The position numbers and the translations under genes were made by a program. A DNA stretch of 64,000 nt, taken from positions 186,001 to 250,000 of the forward strand of contig CAYWVO010000001.1 of NCBI GenBank assembly GCA_964461835.1, given 5' to 3'. The notes under the pieces were generated by a model, which ran no database searches, was not told the DNA's origin, and saw only the letters and a list, made by a program, of their open reading frames with translations. Below, piece after piece: positions 1 through 8,275 of the stretch (positions within the stretch are counted from its first letter, which is position 1; each line of letters begins with the position of its first letter). The stretch comes from CAYWVO01 sp964461835 (GTDB lineage Bacteria > Zixibacteria > MSB-5A5 > WJJR01 > JAJRUJ01).

Positions 1-237
1 GACCGGAACATTTCCCTGTGTTTCCTGTAGTTGCGCCGCGACGTCCAGCCCGTCCATATCGGGCATTTTCAAGTCCATGATCACCGCATCGAATTGTTGC
101 TCCTTGGCGCGTTCCAACGCGGTCTGACCGTTTTCGGCGAGGGCGATGGAGTAATCGCAGCTACTGAAATGATCATATAGCAGATCGCGAATCAACAGTT
201 CATCATCAACGATGAGCAGACGAGCGTTTTCTGGCAT
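1..237 (-). CDS. Response regulator receiver domain, 3' end cut by the window edge
   Basis: The first 79 residues form the N-terminal part of a CheY-like receiver. The acidic pair D11-D12 sits in 'LIVDDE', and D55 in 'VIMDLKMP' is the expected phosphorylation site. The ATG at 237 gives a normal receiver start with no N-terminal extension. The rest of the protein lies beyond base 1, so it cannot be said whether it carries an output domain. It is the last visible gene of a minus-strand operon with a PP2C phosphatase, an anti-sigma-type kinase and a STAS antagonist. It therefore probably feeds phosphorylation signals into, or takes them from, that partner-switching module. The receiver call is firm; its role is inferred from context. 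Confidence 0.9.
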   Translation of the reverse strand, partial: MPENARLLIVDDELLIRDLLYDHFSSCDYSIALAENGQTALERAKEQQFDAVIMDLKMPDMDGLDVAAQLQETQGNVPV

Positions 238-286
238 CGCATCTCCCACACGCCGCACAAGGGACCCGGCGTGATCGCAAATTCAT

Positions 287-640
287 CTACGGCGTTACCG
301 GCGAGGTAAACGTCTTAAGCGCCTCATCCTGGGTCTCATAAATCTCAAAGACGTTGATCAGTTGGGTAATCGCCATGATTTCCTTGACGTACGAGGCAAG
401 ATCGGACAGGGCCAACCGGCCACCCGCCAAGCGAACGTCTTTTAAAATCGACACCATTGCTCCCAGACCGGAACTATTGATAAAATCAACATTTTTCATG
501 TTGAGAACCAATTGGACGCGGTTATCCTGCAAGCGGCGACGAATGAAATCTTTCAACGAATTGGCGCCAACCAGGTCCAGCCGACCGGTGGCAGCAATAA
601 CCTCAACTTCACCCACTGTTTCAACCTGGAGTTCCATCAT
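287..640 (-). CDS. STAS-domain anti-sigma factor antagonist (SpoIIAA/RsbV type)
   Basis: This 117-residue protein is a single STAS domain of typical SpoIIAA/RsbV length. The phosphorylatable serine is S57 in 'FINSSGLGAM', matching the family DSSGLG motif. In the family, the unphosphorylated form binds the HATPase kinase and frees its partner; kinase phosphorylation of the serine reverses this, and a PP2C phosphatase resets it. All three partners are adjacent here. An AAGGAGG ribosome site lies just upstream of the tandem ATGs at 640. No sigma factor gene is visible nearby, so the final target may be a sigma factor elsewhere or another protein. Family call is secure; target unknown. Confidence 0.93.
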   Translation of the reverse strand: MMELQVETVGEVEVIAATGRLDLVGANSLKDFIRRRLQDNRVQLVLNMKNVDFINSSGLGAMVSILKDVRLAGGRLALSDLASYVKEIMAITQLINVFEIYETQDEALKTFTSPVTP

Positions 641-654
641 TCCTCCTTAGACCC

Positions 655-1128
655 TTAATCCATGTGTGCCGGGCCGACTGTCTTCAGACCGTATTCATGT
701 GCGTCAGAAATATTGAACTGCATACCGACAACAAGTCCACCACCATCCCGTTCTCTGATCCGCAATTCGTCGGCTGACCATTGCATTAAGTTCAATCCGC
801 GACCACCTTCACAATCGGTCGTCGCTGCCGTCCATTGCTCCTCCGGCGGCAATGCTGCTGCTCCCGGCCCCCTATCGAATAGTTCGACTTCTAAGGCGTT
901 CTTCTTCATGCAGATTTTCAACTCGATGATTTGCTGCGGATCGTTCCCGCTCCCATGAATGACCGCATTGGTGAACGCCTCACTGATACCGACCAGTATT
1001 TGGTGGCTGCGTTGATCTTCTAAGTGATACTCTTGCGCGATCTGCTGAAACAGGACGTGGATCCAGCGCAGATACCGGGCTTCCGCCGGGAAGGCCAGGA
1101 GGGCTACGGATGATCGCGCGTTAGCCAT
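655..1128 (-). CDS. HATPase-domain anti-sigma serine kinase (RsbW/SpoIIAB type)
   Basis: The 157-residue protein has the GHKL ATPase signatures of anti-sigma kinases. There is an N box in 'EAFTNAVIHG', a G1 box in 'FDRGPGAA' and a G2 box in 'GGRGLNLM'. There is no dimerisation/phosphoacceptor histidine domain, so it is not a two-component kinase. Family members phosphorylate a serine in a STAS antagonist, and the STAS gene follows 14 bases downstream. The start ATG overlaps the end of the PP2C gene by 8 bases, which suggests translational coupling. The regulated target is not visible in the window. Confidence 0.92.
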   Translation of the reverse strand: MANARSSVALLAFPAEARYLRWIHVLFQQIAQEYHLEDQRSHQILVGISEAFTNAVIHGSGNDPQQIIELKICMKKNALEVELFDRGPGAAALPPEEQWTAATTDCEGGRGLNLMQWSADELRIRERDGGGLVVGMQFNISDAHEYGLKTVGPAHMD

Positions 1129-2467
1129 CTCCCCGCTCCTCCGGGTCGAATTCGACCACCACTACTGTCCGATCATCAATAAAATCTTGATGACCGTAGT
1201 CACGTTTCAGCTCGTCGTTTAATCGAGACAAAAACACCGCCGGTCGATCACCGGCATTTTCTTGCGTGAAGTGCCGCAATCGATCTCGCCCGAACAGGCT
1301 GCCGTCAGGACTGGCGGCCTCGATGATGCCGTCGGTGAAGACGACCAGGCGATCACCGGGATGCAGCTGTTGCCGACCCTCGATAAATTCAAATCCGGGA
1401 AATTGTCCCAAGAATACCCCACCGGCGCTTAATTCCTCCACAGTTTTTTTCGTCGGGGAGTAAAGCAATGACGGCGGATGGCCGGCGCTGGTATAAGTCA
1501 ACGAGGTATTCGGCAGGTCAAAAAAGCCACAGAAGAACGTGACGAACATGTCTTTCTGGCCGGTGAGATCTGCCGAAATAAGATCATTGATATGGGAGAT
1601 AATTCCCGCAGTTGAAGTCGAGCGCTGAACCTCCGCGCGGACAATCGAACGCACGGCGGTCATCAAAAGTGCGGCGGGTACCCCCTTGTCGGAGACATCG
1701 CCAACCACCACGAAGAATTCCCCGGCGTTGCGTGGAATGATGTCGAAATAATCTCCTCCGACTTTGCGTGCCGGTAGATAGAGCGACTGTATGGTAACTC
1801 CGGGTAAGGAGATGTCCACGGTGGGCACCAGAGTTTTCTGAACTTCTTCCGCCAGCGAGAGTTCCTGCTCGATACGTTGTTTCTCCAGTGACTCCGCCAA
1901 CAGCCGCGTGTGTTCAATGGCCACGCCGGCAAAAGAGACCAGGATCTGTAGTTTGCTGCAATCTTCATCCGTGAATCGTTCACCAGTAGTCTTATTGACG
2001 GCAACAACACAACCTTCCAGATGCGACTGGACTTCGATGGGGAGAGCAATGACGCCACCGACCATGAGGTTTTGCCCGTTGAATTGCAGGCCCGCCGCGT
2101 GGTCGAAGTAGTCAGTGACGACCCCCTCGCCGTGATCCATGACCCAGTCGACGATGTTTTTACCGTCTCGGTAGGTCAGGACATCAACCGCTTGCGGGTT
2201 GAATCCCCACACGACTTTGGGAATGTATCCACGATCACCTTTGACAACGATTAAGCCGACTTCGGCGCCAATGGTTCGCAATGCCATTTGCATGAGTACC
2301 GAGAGGATTTCCTCTAAGTCGGTAATGGCAGCGAGCACCGCCCCCATCCGGGCAATATCATCACGGTCCTGCTTCAGTTGTTCAAGCTGTAGCTCCAGCT
2401 CGGTAATTCGCTGTTCGGCGTCGGGAGTGGCCGTGGGCGGCGAAATATGCGGTGTTGTATCGGTCAT
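1121..2467 (-). CDS. GAF-domain PP2C-type (SpoIIE/RsbU) serine phosphatase
   Basis: This is a protein of about 448 residues. The N-terminus is a short coiled coil (roughly residues 10-40), followed by a GAF domain (about 45-200) and a SpoIIE/RsbU-type PP2C domain (about 220-440). PP2C motifs include 'GGDYFDIIP', 'GDVSDKGVPAALLMTA', 'TSAGHPPSLLY' and 'DGIIEAASPDG', which contain the expected metal-binding aspartates. The frame is open further upstream to 2536, but the ATG at 2467 begins the conserved protein. In the family, the GAF domain senses a ligand and the phosphatase dephosphorylates a STAS antagonist, here encoded two genes downstream. It is first in the four-gene operon. Confidence 0.93.
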   Translation of the reverse strand: MTDTTPHISPPTATPDAEQRITELELQLEQLKQDRDDIARMGAVLAAITDLEEILSVLMQMALRTIGAEVGLIVVKGDRGYIPKVVWGFNPQAVDVLTYRDGKNIVDWVMDHGEGVVTDYFDHAAGLQFNGQNLMVGGVIALPIEVQSHLEGCVVAVNKTTGERFTDEDCSKLQILVSFAGVAIEHTRLLAESLEKQRIEQELSLAEEVQKTLVPTVDISLPGVTIQSLYLPARKVGGDYFDIIPRNAGEFFVVVGDVSDKGVPAALLMTAVRSIVRAEVQRSTSTAGIISHINDLISADLTGQKDMFVTFFCGFFDLPNTSLTYTSAGHPPSLLYSPTKKTVEELSAGGVFLGQFPGFEFIEGRQQLHPGDRLVVFTDGIIEAASPDGSLFGRDRLRHFTQENAGDRPAVFLSRLNDELKRDYGHQDFIDDRTVVVVEFDPEERGDG

Positions 2468-2571
2468 AAATATCCCACAATTGGACCATCGCCAATGAGT
2501 TATTAGCCATATCGGCATCTCGCGGGTTAGTCTCAATCTCGACCCGCAACAGGAGCTCGAGGAATTGACGT

Positions 2572-2610
2572 AAAAAAGCCCTTCCCGGGAGCAGTAGGTC
2601 CGGAAAGGGC
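2572..2610 (-). terminator. Intrinsic terminator after the SDF symporter gene
   Basis: Read on the minus strand, an 11-bp GC-rich stem (GCCCTTTCCGG paired with CCGGGAAGGGC, one wobble) is followed at once by six T residues. It lies about 80 bases past the stop codon of the symporter and before the PP2C operon, so it separates the two transcription units. Confidence 0.85.
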
Positions 2611-2690
2611 CTCAAACAATAGTGGCAAGCTATTTAGAGTATCGTCATTTTAGTATCCGTCTTGAGGATTATCGACTCAAACCTGACCGA

Positions 2691-3908
2691 CTATCGTGGT
2701 TCGGTGTTCAGCGGGGTCCGAGCATTGATTACTGCGGCTCCGACAGAATCTCCCCATACATTGATGGAGGTGCGGAATCGATCGAGCAGCCAATCGACGA
2801 CCAGAATCAGGGCAATCCCCTCGACGGGCAGGCCAACGGAATGCAGCACCATGACCATGGTTACTAACCCGGCCTCCGGAATCGCCGCCGCACCAACTGC
2901 TGCCAGATTGGCGGTCAGAAATATCACGGCCTGCTGCCAGAGCGCGAGGTCAAACCCGTATGACTGCGCAATAAACATGGCCGCCACCGCTTCGTAGAGC
3001 GCGGTGCCATCCATATTCACGGTGGCGCCCAATGGCAGGACGAATCCGGCCACTCGGTTTTCCACTTTATTCTTCAGTTCAACACAGCGAATAGTAATCG
3101 GCAGCGTTGCCGCCGAGGAGGCCGTGGAGAAGGCGGTCAGGACCGCTTCTCCCATATTTCCGGCGTACCGCAGAACCGGGCGCCGGGCCACCAACACCAG
3201 GATTAGCGGCAAAATGATCACCGCATGAATCGCGAGACCACTCAGGACGGTGATGGAATACCAGCCGACCGCCTGCAGCGAGGCCCAGATTTCCTGTCCA
3301 CCGCCGTGTTTGAGGACCTGCCGAATGACGAGCCCCATCACTCCGAGGGGGGCAAACGTGACAATAATGCGCACCAGTCTCAGGATTCCGTCATTGAGTA
3401 GCCCGATGAAATCGATTGCTCCCTCCGCGCGCTGTCCCGTTCGGACGAGATATACCCCCAACAGCAAGGAGAGCCAGATCAGCGGTAGAATCTGGTCTTC
3501 CGCCAGGGCCCGAAAAATATTGGCCGGAAGCAGCGTATCGATGAAGTCCATCCAGCCGCGTTCGGGAGCTTCAAACTCGCCGGCAAAGGGAGACGTTCCC
3601 GATCCCGGTTGCATGACGTTGACCAGCACAATACCGATTGTCACTGCCAGCAAGTTCGTAGCCAGGTAATAGATAACGGTGTTGCGGCCGAGCAGCCCGA
3701 AGCGACGCAAGTTCCCCAGTTGGGTGACGCTTGTGGTAATCGTCGTAAAGATCAGAGGAATAACAATGAGTTTGAGCGCATTTAAAAACGCATATCCCAG
3801 GTAGCCGAAGGGGGCAGCGGATGCCGGATGGATCACCGACCAGACCGCACCAAGGACCACACCGAGAAAAATCAGGAGTAAGTTATACCTTTGGATTGCT
3901 TCCCACAT
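2691..3908 (-). CDS. Dicarboxylate/amino acid:cation symporter (SDF family, GltP/DctA type)
   Basis: The 405-residue membrane protein has the usual SDF family length and topology, with about eight hydrophobic spans plus re-entrant loops. The serine-rich hairpin motif appears as 'FSTASSAATLP'. The substrate/cation motif 'NMDGTALYE' is near residue 298. A second conserved region reads 'AAIPEAGLVTM'. Family members import C4-dicarboxylates, glutamate or aspartate with Na+ or H+; the exact substrate cannot be read from the sequence. A strong terminator follows, and a DinB-like gene precedes it by 20 bases on the same strand, so the two may be cotranscribed. Confidence 0.93.
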   Translation of the reverse strand: MWEAIQRYNLLLIFLGVVLGAVWSVIHPASAAPFGYLGYAFLNALKLIVIPLIFTTITTSVTQLGNLRRFGLLGRNTVIYYLATNLLAVTIGIVLVNVMQPGSGTSPFAGEFEAPERGWMDFIDTLLPANIFRALAEDQILPLIWLSLLLGVYLVRTGQRAEGAIDFIGLLNDGILRLVRIIVTFAPLGVMGLVIRQVLKHGGGQEIWASLQAVGWYSITVLSGLAIHAVIILPLILVLVARRPVLRYAGNMGEAVLTAFSTASSAATLPITIRCVELKNKVENRVAGFVLPLGATVNMDGTALYEAVAAMFIAQSYGFDLALWQQAVIFLTANLAAVGAAAIPEAGLVTMVMVLHSVGLPVEGIALILVVDWLLDRFRTSINVWGDSVGAAVINARTPLNTEPR

Positions 3909-3928
3909 CTGCTCGTTCCTTCATCCGT

Positions 3929-4471
3929 CTATGCTATTCCCCGTTCCATCAGTCTTCGCCGCAGCGTCAGTATTTGCCCGCGATGGCCGGCTTCATGCTC
4001 CAGGAGGTGGTAAATAATCCAGCGCAGCGAAAACTCATATTCGCGGCCTTCATCATCAACGAACGGCCGGCGATCATGCAATGCAGCATCGGCGAGTGTG
4101 GCGTAAAACGTCTGAGTGGTCCGCCGGGCCTCGTGCAGTCGTTCACTGAACCATCCTACCGGTTTCTCCGGCAACGGAGGGGCTTTGGGATCACCGAATT
4201 CTGTCGTGCGGAATTCTGCCTTTTGTTCGGGGGTGAGGTCATTTCCCGTCCCGACATATTGCATCCAGAACAGTTCTGCTTCGGCGATATGTAACACGAT
4301 CATGCCGATGGAGTTGCCGCCATCCTCAGGGACCCAGACCATCTGTGACGGAGTCAATTCGGCGATTGCCTTCAGGAGTCGCTCGCGCAGTTCCTGTTGC
4401 ATCGCATACAGCAGCCCGATCTGCGCATCCCTCCGGCCGGGATCAGGCAAATCAATACACGTTGGCGGCAT
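3929..4471 (-). CDS. DinB-family four-helix protein
   Basis: The 180-residue protein matches the DinB/YfiT fold. It has the three metal-ligand histidines of this family: one in 'GMIVLHIAEAE' and two in the C-terminal 'YHLLEHEAGHRGQI' (H-x3-H arrangement). DinB-like proteins are metal-binding helical bundles; characterised members include thiol-dependent S-transferases such as BstA. No substrate can be named here. It is 20 bases upstream of the SDF symporter gene on the same strand. The length is typical and the ATG start precedes a conserved-looking first helix. Confidence 0.88.
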   Translation of the reverse strand: MPPTCIDLPDPGRRDAQIGLLYAMQQELRERLLKAIAELTPSQMVWVPEDGGNSIGMIVLHIAEAELFWMQYVGTGNDLTPEQKAEFRTTEFGDPKAPPLPEKPVGWFSERLHEARRTTQTFYATLADAALHDRRPFVDDEGREYEFSLRWIIYHLLEHEAGHRGQILTLRRRLMERGIA

Positions 4472-4567
4472 GCAGCATCCCCTCCCCGTACGATTAGTTG
4501 CGCAATGTATGAAGGATGCGTTAAAGATGCCAGCGCAATTGAGAATGAATATGGGAGGGAGTGGTGC

Positions 4568-5680
4568 TTATTCTTTGGGTGGTTCCGGCAATTCCGCCAT
4601 TCGGGTGCGCGCGAGTTCGGCCTGATAAAAATTAAAAAATGAAATAAAGATCGCGGCGATGACTGGCCCCATCACCAATCCGAGCAGGCCAAAGAGATTC
4701 AGCCCTCCCAGAATGGCAATGAACAAGACCATTGTGTGCATCTTGGTGCGACCGCTGACCACAAAGGGTCGGAGAACGTTGTCGACGGTAGAAACGACAC
4801 CGAAGCCAAAGCCAAGCATGAGGATTCCTTTGATGATTGAGCCTTGCACAAACAGGATGACCGCCGCCGGCACATACACAAATCCCGGCCCGAGGACAGG
4901 GATAAATGACAGGAATCCCATGACCACCCCCCAGAGCACCGGCGCACCCAGGCCCAGAATAAAGAAGACCAATCCACCAAGCGTCCCCTGGACAATGGCG
5001 ATCAATACCCCGCCGTACAGTGCCGCCCACACTACCTGACGCACCATGGTGAACAGTTTTTCTGTTTGATCAACGGTGAGCGGAATCGCGTTTTTCACCT
5101 GATGCAACAAACGGTCTCCATCCCTGAACAGAAAAAACATAGCCATGATCATGACGCCGAGGTAAAGAACAAACACGGAAAAATTCGTGATCAGTTGCGA
5201 AGTCTGGTTCACGGTTAATTCAGTCAGGCGGGATACCGAGTCCAGCAGGAGCGACTTGAAATCCAGGCCCGATATATCGACCCAGGGGCTGAGTTTTTCC
5301 ACAATCGCTCGGAAAAACGGCGTTTCGTCGAAATGCAGAACAAGGTCCAATTCCGATTGGTAATTACCCGCCTGAATTTTTCGTGTGAGCCGCCCCGCCT
5401 GATCGATAAGAGCGGCGCCAAGGTACGTGATCGGACCGGCTAAGAGCAAGAGCACCAACAAGGTACAGATAAGCGCTCCCACCCAATTTGGCCCGAATCG
5501 CCGCAATTTCTGGTTGAGCGGCCAGAAAACCACTGCGATCGCTATCCCCCACAGTAGTGGAATAAAGAACGGCTCGACAATCCGGTAGCAGAGTACAAGC
5601 AGGAGCGCGACAAAGGTGAGAATCGCCAGAAGGGCTGTCCCCCCACGCGGATACGTAGTGGTCGGATCTGATTCGGGCAT
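4568..5680 (-). CDS. AI-2E family transporter (PerM/YdiK type)
   Basis: The 370-residue integral membrane protein has the AI-2E/UPF0118 architecture. Two N-terminal helices are followed by a long soluble loop (about residues 110-180) and a cluster of C-terminal helices. 'GLGAPVLWGVVMGFLSFIPVLGPGFVYVP' spans the conserved PVLG region (the full stretch is at about residues 235-265). The superfamily contains an autoinducer-2 exporter (TqsA) and Na+/H+ antiporter-like members, and most members have no known substrate. It stands alone on the minus strand, with 96 bases to the DinB gene. Confidence 0.88.
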   Translation of the reverse strand: MPESDPTTTYPRGGTALLAILTFVALLLVLCYRIVEPFFIPLLWGIAIAVVFWPLNQKLRRFGPNWVGALICTLLVLLLLAGPITYLGAALIDQAGRLTRKIQAGNYQSELDLVLHFDETPFFRAIVEKLSPWVDISGLDFKSLLLDSVSRLTELTVNQTSQLITNFSVFVLYLGVMIMAMFFLFRDGDRLLHQVKNAIPLTVDQTEKLFTMVRQVVWAALYGGVLIAIVQGTLGGLVFFILGLGAPVLWGVVMGFLSFIPVLGPGFVYVPAAVILFVQGSIIKGILMLGFGFGVVSTVDNVLRPFVVSGRTKMHTMVLFIAILGGLNLFGLLGLVMGPVIAAIFISFFNFYQAELARTRMAELPEPPKE

Positions 5681-6060
5681 ATAGTTACTCTCCTACCCAT
5701 AGATCGGCACATTGTAAGAAATCGTATCCGGCGCGAGGGGCAAGCAAATTTCCACTTTGACAATTGGAATGCCTGGCTGCATTGCATTGCAATCAAATGC
5801 GTTTCCGGTTCACATCGTTGAAGCGGTCAGGGCACATTTCTGGACCTGTTTCATGCTGTTTCGCCGCCGGCAAAAAGATAATCCCTTATCCACAAATAAG
5901 TTAAGGGTCGAGGTCGCGAAAACGATCTTTTTTCAATCTGGGTATGGTCTTTGCGGAAGTTTTGGTAGCTGAAACTGTTCCCTTGTGGACAACCAAGGAA
6001 TTGGACCATGACGACGAACCGGCAAAACTCAAAAAATCAAACGTCCACACGTATTATAGA
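5681..6060. other. Non-coding stretch with two DnaA-box-like sites
   Basis: No convincing protein-coding gene is present. Open frames starting at 5944 and 6008 (plus strand) lack a normal protein composition, although 6008 has an AAGGA-like sequence upstream. A perfect DnaA-box consensus TTATCCACA lies at 5886-5894, inside the inverted repeat CTTAT...ATAAG. An opposite-facing near-consensus box, TGTGGACAA, lies at 5984-5992. A TATTAT hexamer at 6052-6057 could be the -10 element of the RNA candidate that follows, but no good -35 was found. Confidence 0.4.
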
Positions 6061-6361
6061 TGGAACCAAGTCCACGGAAGTGGGTGTGAGGTTTGTCTTT
6101 ATCTCCTCGGGGCCGCTCGGCGTGCTGACGAGGAGAGGGCGAAAAGCCTGGCCTGGCTATCGGACGGAAAGGGGGGCACGTACTTTCCGACGTCGCCATC
6201 AGCGACCGTCCCGAAACCGGCAAGTCCGTTACTGGTGTTGAACTCTGTCGGAAAGTCGGCCAGAGTGACGAAAGAGAAGAAATCTTGGGGGAGATGTCCC
6301 TGCGCTCGCTACTGACCCTCCCGAGCGTGGCCGTTGCCAATTGACTTCTCCCCCGCTTTTT
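6061..6361 (+). ncRNA. Candidate structured RNA of unknown class, ending in an intrinsic terminator
   Basis: Five successive hairpins can be drawn by eye on the plus strand. They are 6102-6109 with 6129-6136 (8 bp, with an inner GCC/GGC hairpin), 6165-6171 with 6183-6189 (7 bp), 6216-6220 with 6232-6236, 6242-6247 with 6261-6266 (6 bp), and 6287-6294 with 6347-6354 (8 bp). The last pair encloses a further CGCTCG/CGAGCG hairpin and is followed by five T residues at 6357-6361. The flanking genes are on the minus strand, so the terminator does not serve them. I compared it from memory with RNase P, tmRNA, SRP, 6S and common riboswitches and saw no match. The 5' end is not defined. Confidence 0.45.
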
Positions 6362-6405
6362 ATTGTTGAGCCATAATACAACCGTCTGAGTGTTTTGGCG
6401 TTACA

Positions 6406-6452
6406 CGGCGTGTCTGGTCCATTCCCCCTGCCCGACACGCCGATTTCTTTTT
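6406..6452 (+). terminator. Second plus-strand intrinsic terminator
   Basis: A perfect 9-bp stem (CGGCGTGTC at 6406-6414 with GACACGCCG at 6434-6442) is followed by ATTTCTTTTT. The T tract lies on the plus-strand side only, so it terminates plus-strand transcription. It sits directly before the stop codon of the convergent acetyltransferase gene and supports a plus-strand transcript through 6061-6361. Confidence 0.75.
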
Positions 6453-7647
6453 AAAACCAATCTTCAATATAGACCGGGGCTGGCGGAAAGGCTTTGGTCA
6501 GGGAGGCAATGTGTTTCTCGGCGCCGGTCAGCGTTCCACTGCCTTTCAATTCCTGTGCCGAGTAATACCCCAAGTACAATTGAGAGAACGCCTGAATGGT
6601 CGTGGTAATTTGGGGACGGACTCTCCGACCGTGGGACAGCGGTGTGGCTTTCCCTCTCCCCCGCCTAATTGTCAACCGAAACGCACGGTCATTCCACGGT
6701 GCCGTATCATCTCCCTCAATTCCCATTATCAGATCTACATTGAGACCCCTAGGAAATGACCGCTGGCGCACGGCACCGACGATATCCACAACTTTGAACA
6801 TCATTTTGGGTTTGATCTGCAACTCGACGCGTGGATCTTCGAAGAAATGATGTATCCGCACATCCGGCGGCAGAAACATTTTGATCTTCGTGAATTGATC
6901 GCGATGGAATTGCAGGACACGAAATACCGCGCGGGCCGCGGCGGGATTGGTCCAGGCGGAATAAACAGCGGACATCTCTGCATTTTCGATGGGACGCAGC
7001 GACTTGAAACTGCAAAAGACATAGCCTTGCGGCTTCCCATGGCGAGTGATTAAATACGGGTGGACAACTCGACGGGGATCCCGAAACACGCGGCGTTTCC
7101 AATAGGCCATATCCCGTTTAACCGTTCCATTATACCGGGCGCCAAAAGCCTGCTGAACCGTGTTCAGCTGCCGCCAGCGTCTGATATCGGTAAGTCGTTT
7201 CACCGCAAACCCCTCATCGGGCAGCCGACGCAACTGCCGAGGATCAAACGTACAAACCAGGACATCAAAGGCCTGGGCGTAACCCATGCGCTCGTAAAAT
7301 GAAAATTTAAACGGCAAGAGAACAGAAAGCGCACACCCTTCGTTTCGCATGTGCGCTTGCGCAGCCGTCATCAACTGTTTGGCGAGAGACACATTCCGGT
7401 ACTCCGGCCAGGTCGCGACCGCAGAAACCCCTCCCATCGGTAGATACTTACCGGCAACCTGCATTTGAAAAGGGTAATACCACAGCGCCGCGGCCAGCTT
7501 TTTGCCGTCGAAGACTCCGAAGGCATCGTTGTGCGGCCGGCAAAATTCAATCCAGGAATTAATATCAGTCGGGCCCATCCCGAAGGCGTGGCAGCTTAAG
7601 TCACCATATTGTTTCCATTCTCTTGCGGTCAGTGTGCGCAGTCGCAT
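6451..7647 (-). CDS. Eis-like GNAT N-acetyltransferase with C-terminal SCP2-like domain
   Basis: The 398-residue protein has the architecture of the Eis/COG4552 family: an N-terminal GNAT domain, a second GNAT-like domain, and a C-terminal sterol-carrier-like domain. The acetyl-CoA-binding region reads 'GGVSAVATWPEYRNVSLAKQL' (about residues 72-92), followed by the 'FKFSFYERMGY' motif typical of this family. Characterised Eis proteins acetylate aminoglycosides and protein lysines, but most homologues have unknown substrates, so no resistance role should be assumed. It is a lone minus-strand gene that converges with the structured-RNA locus. Confidence 0.88.
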   Translation of the reverse strand: MRLRTLTAREWKQYGDLSCHAFGMGPTDINSWIEFCRPHNDAFGVFDGKKLAAALWYYPFQMQVAGKYLPMGGVSAVATWPEYRNVSLAKQLMTAAQAHMRNEGCALSVLLPFKFSFYERMGYAQAFDVLVCTFDPRQLRRLPDEGFAVKRLTDIRRWRQLNTVQQAFGARYNGTVKRDMAYWKRRVFRDPRRVVHPYLITRHGKPQGYVFCSFKSLRPIENAEMSAVYSAWTNPAAARAVFRVLQFHRDQFTKIKMFLPPDVRIHHFFEDPRVELQIKPKMMFKVVDIVGAVRQRSFPRGLNVDLIMGIEGDDTAPWNDRAFRLTIRRGRGKATPLSHGRRVRPQITTTIQAFSQLYLGYYSAQELKGSGTLTGAEKHIASLTKAFPPAPVYIEDWF

Positions 7648-7766
7648 CTATGGCATCCTCATTTAACGTACCTTATTTGTAGAATCAAGATATCCGCGTC
7701 CGGCGATTCAAGTCAATTCCCCGTTGACAGTTTTGGCACGGAAGCGAATACTGAGCGGGGTTCACC

Positions 7767-8165
7767 ATGGGAATCACTGCACCAGACATCATTTTATTCG
7801 CGCACCTGGCCTGGGCCAGTGTGATGGTTGGTGGATTTGTGCTGGCGGTGGCCGGAATCTTCTGGCGGCGTCTGCGCGGGTGGATGCTATTTCGGACCGT
7901 CCACCTGATTGGGTTAGTGCTCACGGCATCGGTCCCCCTGTGGTCCGGTCTTTGCCCCTTAACGATCTGGGAATATTCGCTACGCGGCGAGCAACCGACC
8001 GCCCAGCGGTCATTTCTCGCCGATTTGGCGAGTGACATTCTCTACGTGAATGTGCCAGTCTGGGTCATCACCCTGCTGACCACGATTGTCGCAGTAGCGA
8101 CCTTGATTCTATATATCGTCTACCCCCCGTGGCGTTATCGGCGACAAAAGCGAGAGCAAACCTGA
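7767..8165 (+). CDS. DUF2784-family small membrane protein
   Basis: The 132-residue protein has about four hydrophobic segments. Its 'VPLWSGLCPLTIWEYSLRG' segment (about residues 55-73) is the hallmark of DUF2784, where the same CPLT-x-x-E-x-x-L-R pattern occurs between transmembrane helices. The function of the family is not known. The ATG at 7767 follows a plausible GGGG-containing leader. It is first in a short plus-strand run that continues with a small membrane-anchored protein and an SDR enzyme. Confidence 0.82.
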   Translation: MGITAPDIILFAHLAWASVMVGGFVLAVAGIFWRRLRGWMLFRTVHLIGLVLTASVPLWSGLCPLTIWEYSLRGEQPTAQRSFLADLASDILYVNVPVWVITLLTTIVAVATLILYIVYPPWRYRRQKREQT

Positions 8166-8275
8166 GATTTCAAGCAAATACGTGGCCTGCACTATTGCAC
8201 ATCGTATTCATTGTCTCCATCTTATACAATGTTCGCCAAGACCGAATCGCACGTCGAAGCGAAGCGGGGATTAAT

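Noticed and set aside
2382..2615. Minus-strand frame overlapping the PP2C start
   Set aside because: It begins inside the terminator stem of the neighbouring operon and overlaps the phosphatase N-terminus.
5944..6315. 123-codon plus-strand open frame in the large gap
   Set aside because: No ribosome site, odd composition, and it runs through hairpins of the structured RNA candidate.
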